NCBI RefSeq assembly: GCF_000336755.1
Contig: NZ_AOLK01000019.1
Coordinates: 186,001 to 250,000, forward strand
Source of the DNA: Haloferax elongans ATCC BAA-1513
GTDB taxonomy: Archaea > Halobacteriota > Halobacteria > Halobacteriales > Haloferacaceae
Reading direction: 5' to 3'
DNA length: 64,000 nt
In this document: in pieces, positions 62,191 through 64,000 of the stretch
Layout of the letters: every line of letters starts with the position of its first letter
Numbering within the stretch: position 1 is the stretch's first letter
Made by a program: the position numbers and the translations under genes
The notes under the pieces: model-generated
Told to the model about the DNA's origin: nothing
Seen by the model: only the letters and a program-made list of their open reading frames with translations
The model's database searches: none

Positions 62191-62719
62191 GCGACACGCT
62201 CTGGGCATCGGGCACAGACCTCCACGCATCGACCACCAACCACCCTCCACCACACCGGGCACACACTGGGCACGCAGGAATCGGGCACCCACCACGACCG
62301 GGCACAAACCGGGCATCCAACACCGGGTAACTACCACAAACCGGGCATCCCCGCTCACACGCTGTCAGAGGCACCCACTGAAAAACAGCCCTCCACCGAC
62401 CCTCCACCACAATCCGGGCAACCCTCCAACCACCAGCCCTCCACCGACCCTCCACCACAATCCGGGCAACCCTCCAACCACCAGCCCTCCACCGACCCTC
62501 CACCACACCAGCCCTTGCACGACGGGGCACGCCGGTCGCCCTCCACCGACGACCGACTCGAATCGCACGCTAACCACTGTCCATCGCGCTCATCCGGCCG
62601 CATCCGCGGCCGAAACCTGACGTCCGGGTCGACGACTGTCGCCCGGGGGTCACGTCCCTGCTGACGCTTCGGTCGTACGTATTCTGCCGACTCCACTCCC
62701 CCGAGAGCCCCGCTGCAAC
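62191..62719. other. 529-base spacer with GGGCA-word satellite
   Basis: Lies between two convergent genes (beta-helix, plus; membrane protein, minus). The plus strand is strongly C-rich with repeated words CCGGGCA and CCCTCCACC; about ten GGGCA occur between 62202 and 62480. It holds a 48-base tandem repeat. No gene is supported; minus-strand frames across it are made of repeat translations. Confidence 0.55.
62386..62508. repeat. 48-base tandem repeat, 2.5 copies
   Basis: Units start at 62386, 62434 and 62482 and share CAGCCCTCCACCGACCCTCC, then ACCACAATCCGGGCAACC and CTCCAACCAC. The first two are identical in sequence as read; the third breaks off at about 62508 after CCACCACA. 48 bases equal 16 codons, so minus-strand translation gives a repeated 16-residue word, but there is no other sign of coding. 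Confidence 0.78.
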
Positions 62720-64000
62720 TCAGCCAGCAGGGAACGTTTCGGTGGCGGCGTTGGGTTTGTCCTCGCCCCACCGGATGTACCATCCCTGGAACCCACCGTT
62801 GGAATAGACCCGATTGACCGTGTGGTCGGCGTCCATCTCGGCGATATCCGACTGGTCATAGAGGAACAACTGCTCTCGCTGGTTGTCGGTGAAGTACGCC
62901 GCGTCGAGGAACCGGCGGTCGTACTCGTGTGTCGCGGCGTAGGAGTGCGTGTACGAAATCGACGCCCGTTCGTACTCGTCGTAGCCGAGACCGGGCGTCA
63001 ATGCGTATCGTTCGCTCTCCTCCGAGAACGTCCGGCGTGGGAGCGTGATGTCCTGCCCGCCGGTGAGGTACCGTTCTGTCTTGACGGTTAGACTGAACGA
63101 CCGGACGGGCAGGTCTGGGTTGTGGTACTGGAGCATGAAGTCCGCGCCTTCGTACTCCGAGTAGGTCATGTGCTTGTTGGGTCCGTAGACCGTGAACGTC
63201 CCGAGGAGCGCCGCGGCGACGACGACGACGACGAGGACTGTCGTCCCGACGACGCGAAGGCGGAAGTTCCCGCGGGCGACCAAGAGCTTCAGGAAACTGA
63301 GCCCGACGAGGAGCGTCGCAAACACGAGCGCGTAGCGAGCGATGCGTATCGGCCCGGTAGCGATGAGATAGGTTCCGAGGAAGACGATGCCGACGGCGGA
63401 ACCGATTCCGAACTGAGTCACGAGGAACCCGTCGTGGTACTTCACGTCGGTTTTGAGGAGCCGGCTGACGAGCCAAAGTGAGAACACCCCGGCCACAGCG
63501 AAGTACAGGAAGACAGCCCCATACAGTTGCACGAACCGCTGGACGAGTTCGAGAGCGGTCAGTCCCGCGTTGCTCGCGAGTTCCGCCCGTTGGCTGGCCG
63601 GGTTCGTCTCGCCGGCGAGCGCGAAGATTTCGATGATACTCAACTGCGTTCGACGGAAGCCGATGTACCACATGAACGCCGCCGGGACGATTGCGAGGGC
63701 AATCGTCGGCCGAATCGAGCGAACAGGGTTCCCCGTCACGCGACGGTAGACGTTGCTGTAGCCGACGGTTCCGACGACAATGACGACGAAGAACAGCGCC
63801 GATATCGGGTGGAAGAAGATGAGCGCGATGCTCGACACGGCGACGAGGCCGAGGTACCGCCGGTCGTTCGTCCGACGGGCGCGCTCGACGAACGCGAGGA
63901 ACACGGGAAACAGCATGAACGACAGCACCGCGGGCTGTAGTTGCGTGTAGAATTTCGCGAAGTACAGCGGCGTCGCGGCGGCGATACCGAGCGGGAGCGC
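62720..64000 (-). CDS. Polytopic membrane protein, 5' end outside window
   Basis: Frame is open from the window edge to a stop at 62720 (426 residues seen). It has about seven or eight hydrophobic helices in the visible N-terminal two thirds (for example SFMLFPVFLAFV, LVAVSSIALIFFHPISALFFVVIVVG, IALAIVPAAFMWYIG, VVGTTVLVVVVVAAALLG) and an extracytoplasmic C-terminal part (about 270-426, MTYSEYEGADFML, GLGYDEYERASIS, SNGGFQGWYIRWG). The layout is like membrane oligosaccharide-handling proteins of surface glycan loci (glycosyltransferase or polymerase type), but no catalytic motif is visible. Convergent with the beta-helix gene. Confidence 0.75.
   Translation of the reverse strand, partial: ALPLGIAAATPLYFAKFYTQLQPAVLSFMLFPVFLAFVERARRTNDRRYLGLVAVSSIALIFFHPISALFFVVIVVGTVGYSNVYRRVTGNPVRSIRPTIALAIVPAAFMWYIGFRRTQLSIIEIFALAGETNPASQRAELASNAGLTALELVQRFVQLYGAVFLYFAVAGVFSLWLVSRLLKTDVKYHDGFLVTQFGIGSAVGIVFLGTYLIATGPIRIARYALVFATLLVGLSFLKLLVARGNFRLRVVGTTVLVVVVVAAALLGTFTVYGPNKHMTYSEYEGADFMLQYHNPDLPVRSFSLTVKTERYLTGGQDITLPRRTFSEESERYALTPGLGYDEYERASISYTHSYAATHEYDRRFLDAAYFTDNQREQLFLYDQSDIAEMDADHTVNRVYSNGGFQGWYIRWGEDKPNAATETFPAG

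Noticed and set aside
62386-62508. CRISPR array
   Set aside because: Units are directly adjacent with no spacers and there are no cas genes.
62355-62783. Minus-strand frame with repeated 16-residue word rich in Gly, Trp and Cys
   Set aside because: The repeat comes from the 48-base DNA unit; there is no start signal or flanking domain, and it runs into the real gene at 62720.
1-64000. tRNA, rRNA or complete insertion sequence
   Set aside because: Reading both strands I found no cloverleaf with CCA-proximal pattern, no rRNA core sequence and no transposase frame or terminal inverted repeats.

Overview
The window is high-GC archaeal chromosome or megaplasmid from a haloarchaeon (class Halobacteria; Haloferacales is plausible but not proven). 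The proteins are strongly acidic. There are many Tat signals, most of them followed by a lipobox of the AGC type. The families are typical of this class: PAS/GAF kinases, HalOD1, DICT, DUF7344-like and PadR regulators, and the MoxR-DUF58-DUF4129 set. I see no rRNA, tRNA or CRISPR array. The two edge genes (1-1404 and 62720-64000) are cut by the window.

Layout. 0-7.8 kb: a GAF/PAS sensor, a redox and thiol group (CoA-disulfide-reductase-like flavoprotein, thioredoxin, DoxX, NosL), cobyric acid synthase, a 47-residue zinc ribbon protein and an iron or cobalamin type binding lipoprotein behind a DtxR-type operator. 7.8-10.3 kb: a patch with a broken vapBC-like pair and small membrane proteins. 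10.3-17.1 kb: the complete histidine degradation operon hutUGIH, divergent from an MFS transporter. 17.2-28.0 kb: a GMP reductase, a glmU/glmM-like pair and a run of sensors and transcription regulators. 28.1-40.5 kb: amino-sugar and nucleotide-sugar genes (glmS, three nucleotidyltransferases counting that at 18.9 kb, two phosphohexomutases counting that at 20.1 kb, wecB, wecC) with two paralogous wHTH membrane regulators and a PadR regulator. 40.6-43.2 kb: a HalOD1 protein, a NifU-like protein, an operator cluster, a coiled-coil protein and a DtxR-like regulator. 43.3-53.2 kb: a MoxR/DUF58/DUF4129/DUF1616/DUF4350 envelope cluster. 53.4-64 kb: glycosyltransferases, an SDR epimerase, a Tat-exported PPC-domain protein, a two-gene parallel beta-helix unit and a polytopic membrane protein.

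Taken together, the genes from 18.9 to 40.5 kb can make UDP-GlcNAc, UDP-ManNAc and UDP-ManNAcA, and those from 53.4 to 64 kb look like the users of such sugars in a surface glycan or exopolysaccharide.

The most interesting unexplained signals are: the set of perfect TTTAGG-N4-CCTAAA operators next to a DtxR-like regulator whose usual metal ligands look substituted; a NosL paralogue without its cysteines; a surface or tail-fibre-like gene pair with no signal peptide; and five different short tandem-repeat arrays confined to the intergenic spaces of the polysaccharide half of the window.
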